Shown one piece after another: positions 9,349-9,766 of a DNA stretch of 9,766 bases (position 1 is its first letter; each line of letters begins with the position of its first letter). The notes beneath the pieces are model-generated. The model had not been told where the DNA came from and did not search any database. It saw nothing but the letters and a program-made list of their open reading frames with translations. A program made the translations under genes and the position numbers. Origin of the DNA: DASQDT01 sp036380435 (GTDB lineage Bacteria; Acidobacteriota; Blastocatellia; Pyrinomonadales; Pyrinomonadaceae). The DNA is taken from assembly GCA_036380435.1 (NCBI GenBank), contig DASVES010000432.1, positions 1 through 9,766 of the forward strand, read 5' to 3'.

Positions 9349-9389
9349 GCGGAGGATAGGATAATTTATCCATCCCCCGCTTTTCTTTT
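9349..9389 (+). terminator. Intrinsic terminator of topA
   Basis: The sequence from 9349 (GCGG, then GGAT, then GGATA) pairs with 9367-9380 (TATCC, then ATCC, then CCGC) around a 3-nt loop, with one bulged A (9358) and one A-C mismatch (9353). The T-rich tract TTTTCTTTT (9381-9389) follows immediately. It lies 35 nt past the topA stop and is the best rho-independent terminator in the window. Confidence 0.8.
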
Positions 9390-9530
9390 CGCACGAAAGC
9401 AGGAAAACTTTTACCGCGGCGTGGAGTAATAACGGACTGCCGACCGCCGGCCGTTCACACACGCGGCGAACGACCGCCTCGGTGAGCGGCCGCCTTCACA
9501 GACATATATTTCGAGAAAGGTGTTAACGAG

Positions 9531-9766
9531 ATGTTGAGAAAACGGATCGCAGCCCTGCTGCTCTGTACGCTGTTCCTGACGGGTCTGCCCGCGCAGGCGC
9601 AGCAAGTGGTCGTCGTGAACGCGCCGCCGCAGGCGAAGGCCGACCCGAACGACCCGGTCGAACGCATCAAGGACGAAGGACTGAACCGCTCGCAGGTGAT
9701 GCAGACCTTGTCGTATCTGACCGATGTCATCGGCCCGCGCCTGACCAACTCGCCGCAGATGAAGCG
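9531..9766 (+). CDS. Secreted metallopeptidase precursor, M28/M20-like, N-terminal fragment
   Basis: The first 78 codons of a gene run off the right edge. The ATG at 9531 is preceded by AGAAAGGTG (9514-9522) at 8 nt spacing. MLRKRIAALLLCTLFLTGLPAQAQ is a signal peptide with likely cleavage after the AQA motif. The cysteine in the hydrophobic core is not a lipobox. The mature start has a short Pro/Ala/Val-rich linker, then DPVERIKDEGLNRSQVMQTLSYLTDVIGPRL. That segment, especially the SQVMxxLxYLTDVIGPRLT wording, is how many acidobacterial M28/M20-family zinc peptidases begin. The metal ligands and catalytic residues would lie beyond the window, so the family call is by resemblance of the N-terminal segment only. 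Confidence 0.65.
   Translation, partial: MLRKRIAALLLCTLFLTGLPAQAQQVVVVNAPPQAKADPNDPVERIKDEGLNRSQVMQTLSYLTDVIGPRLTNSPQMK

Noticed and set aside
9411..9748. Minus-strand open frames opposite the start of the peptidase gene
   Set aside because: They are antisense to a gene with a clear signal peptide and ribosome binding site, and their translations resemble no known protein.

Overview
This is a high-GC bacterial window with a strong bias to G/C at third codon positions. The best taxonomic guess is Acidobacteriota, probably class Blastocatellia. That guess rests on recognition only: the C-terminal DUF4214 block of the first gene has the wording typical of that group, it sits behind PD40, Calx-beta and DUF4394 modules, and a DUF4331 protein and an M28-like peptidase precursor are nearby. 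No rRNA or other phylogenetic marker is present to confirm it.

Layout. Positions 70-2850, minus strand: a 926-residue secreted mosaic protein with a signal peptide, six PD40 repeats, Calx-beta, DUF4394 and DUF4214. A perfect hairpin lies just past its stop at the window edge. Positions 2851-3334: a 484-bp divergent intergenic region. It holds a plausible sigma-70 promoter facing right and a structured GC-rich leader in which one 8-nt segment can pair with either of two flanking copies. Positions 3335-4825, plus strand: a secreted DUF4331 protein. Positions 4934-6253, plus strand: a membrane-anchored TPR protein in the same orientation, 108 bp downstream across a terminator-like hairpin. Positions 6254-6763: a 510-bp gap with a short terminator hairpin, a 30-bp near-perfect inverted repeat that looks like a dispersed REPIN or small non-autonomous element, a second smaller inverted repeat, and an extended -10 promoter. 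Positions 6764-9313, plus strand: topA, DNA topoisomerase I, with five C-terminal zinc-ribbon repeats and a good intrinsic terminator behind it. Positions 9531-9766, plus strand: the first 78 codons of a secreted protein, probably an M28/M20-type metallopeptidase, cut by the window end.

Functionally the window mixes one core housekeeping gene (topA) with three envelope or exported proteins of poorly defined role. The DUF4331 and TPR genes may form a pair, one exported and one anchored in the membrane. Nothing indicates a phage, a CRISPR array, a toxin-antitoxin pair or a defence island. The points most worth a second look are the 95-bp inverted-repeat element, the alternative leader pairings upstream of the DUF4331 gene, and the multi-module exoprotein.
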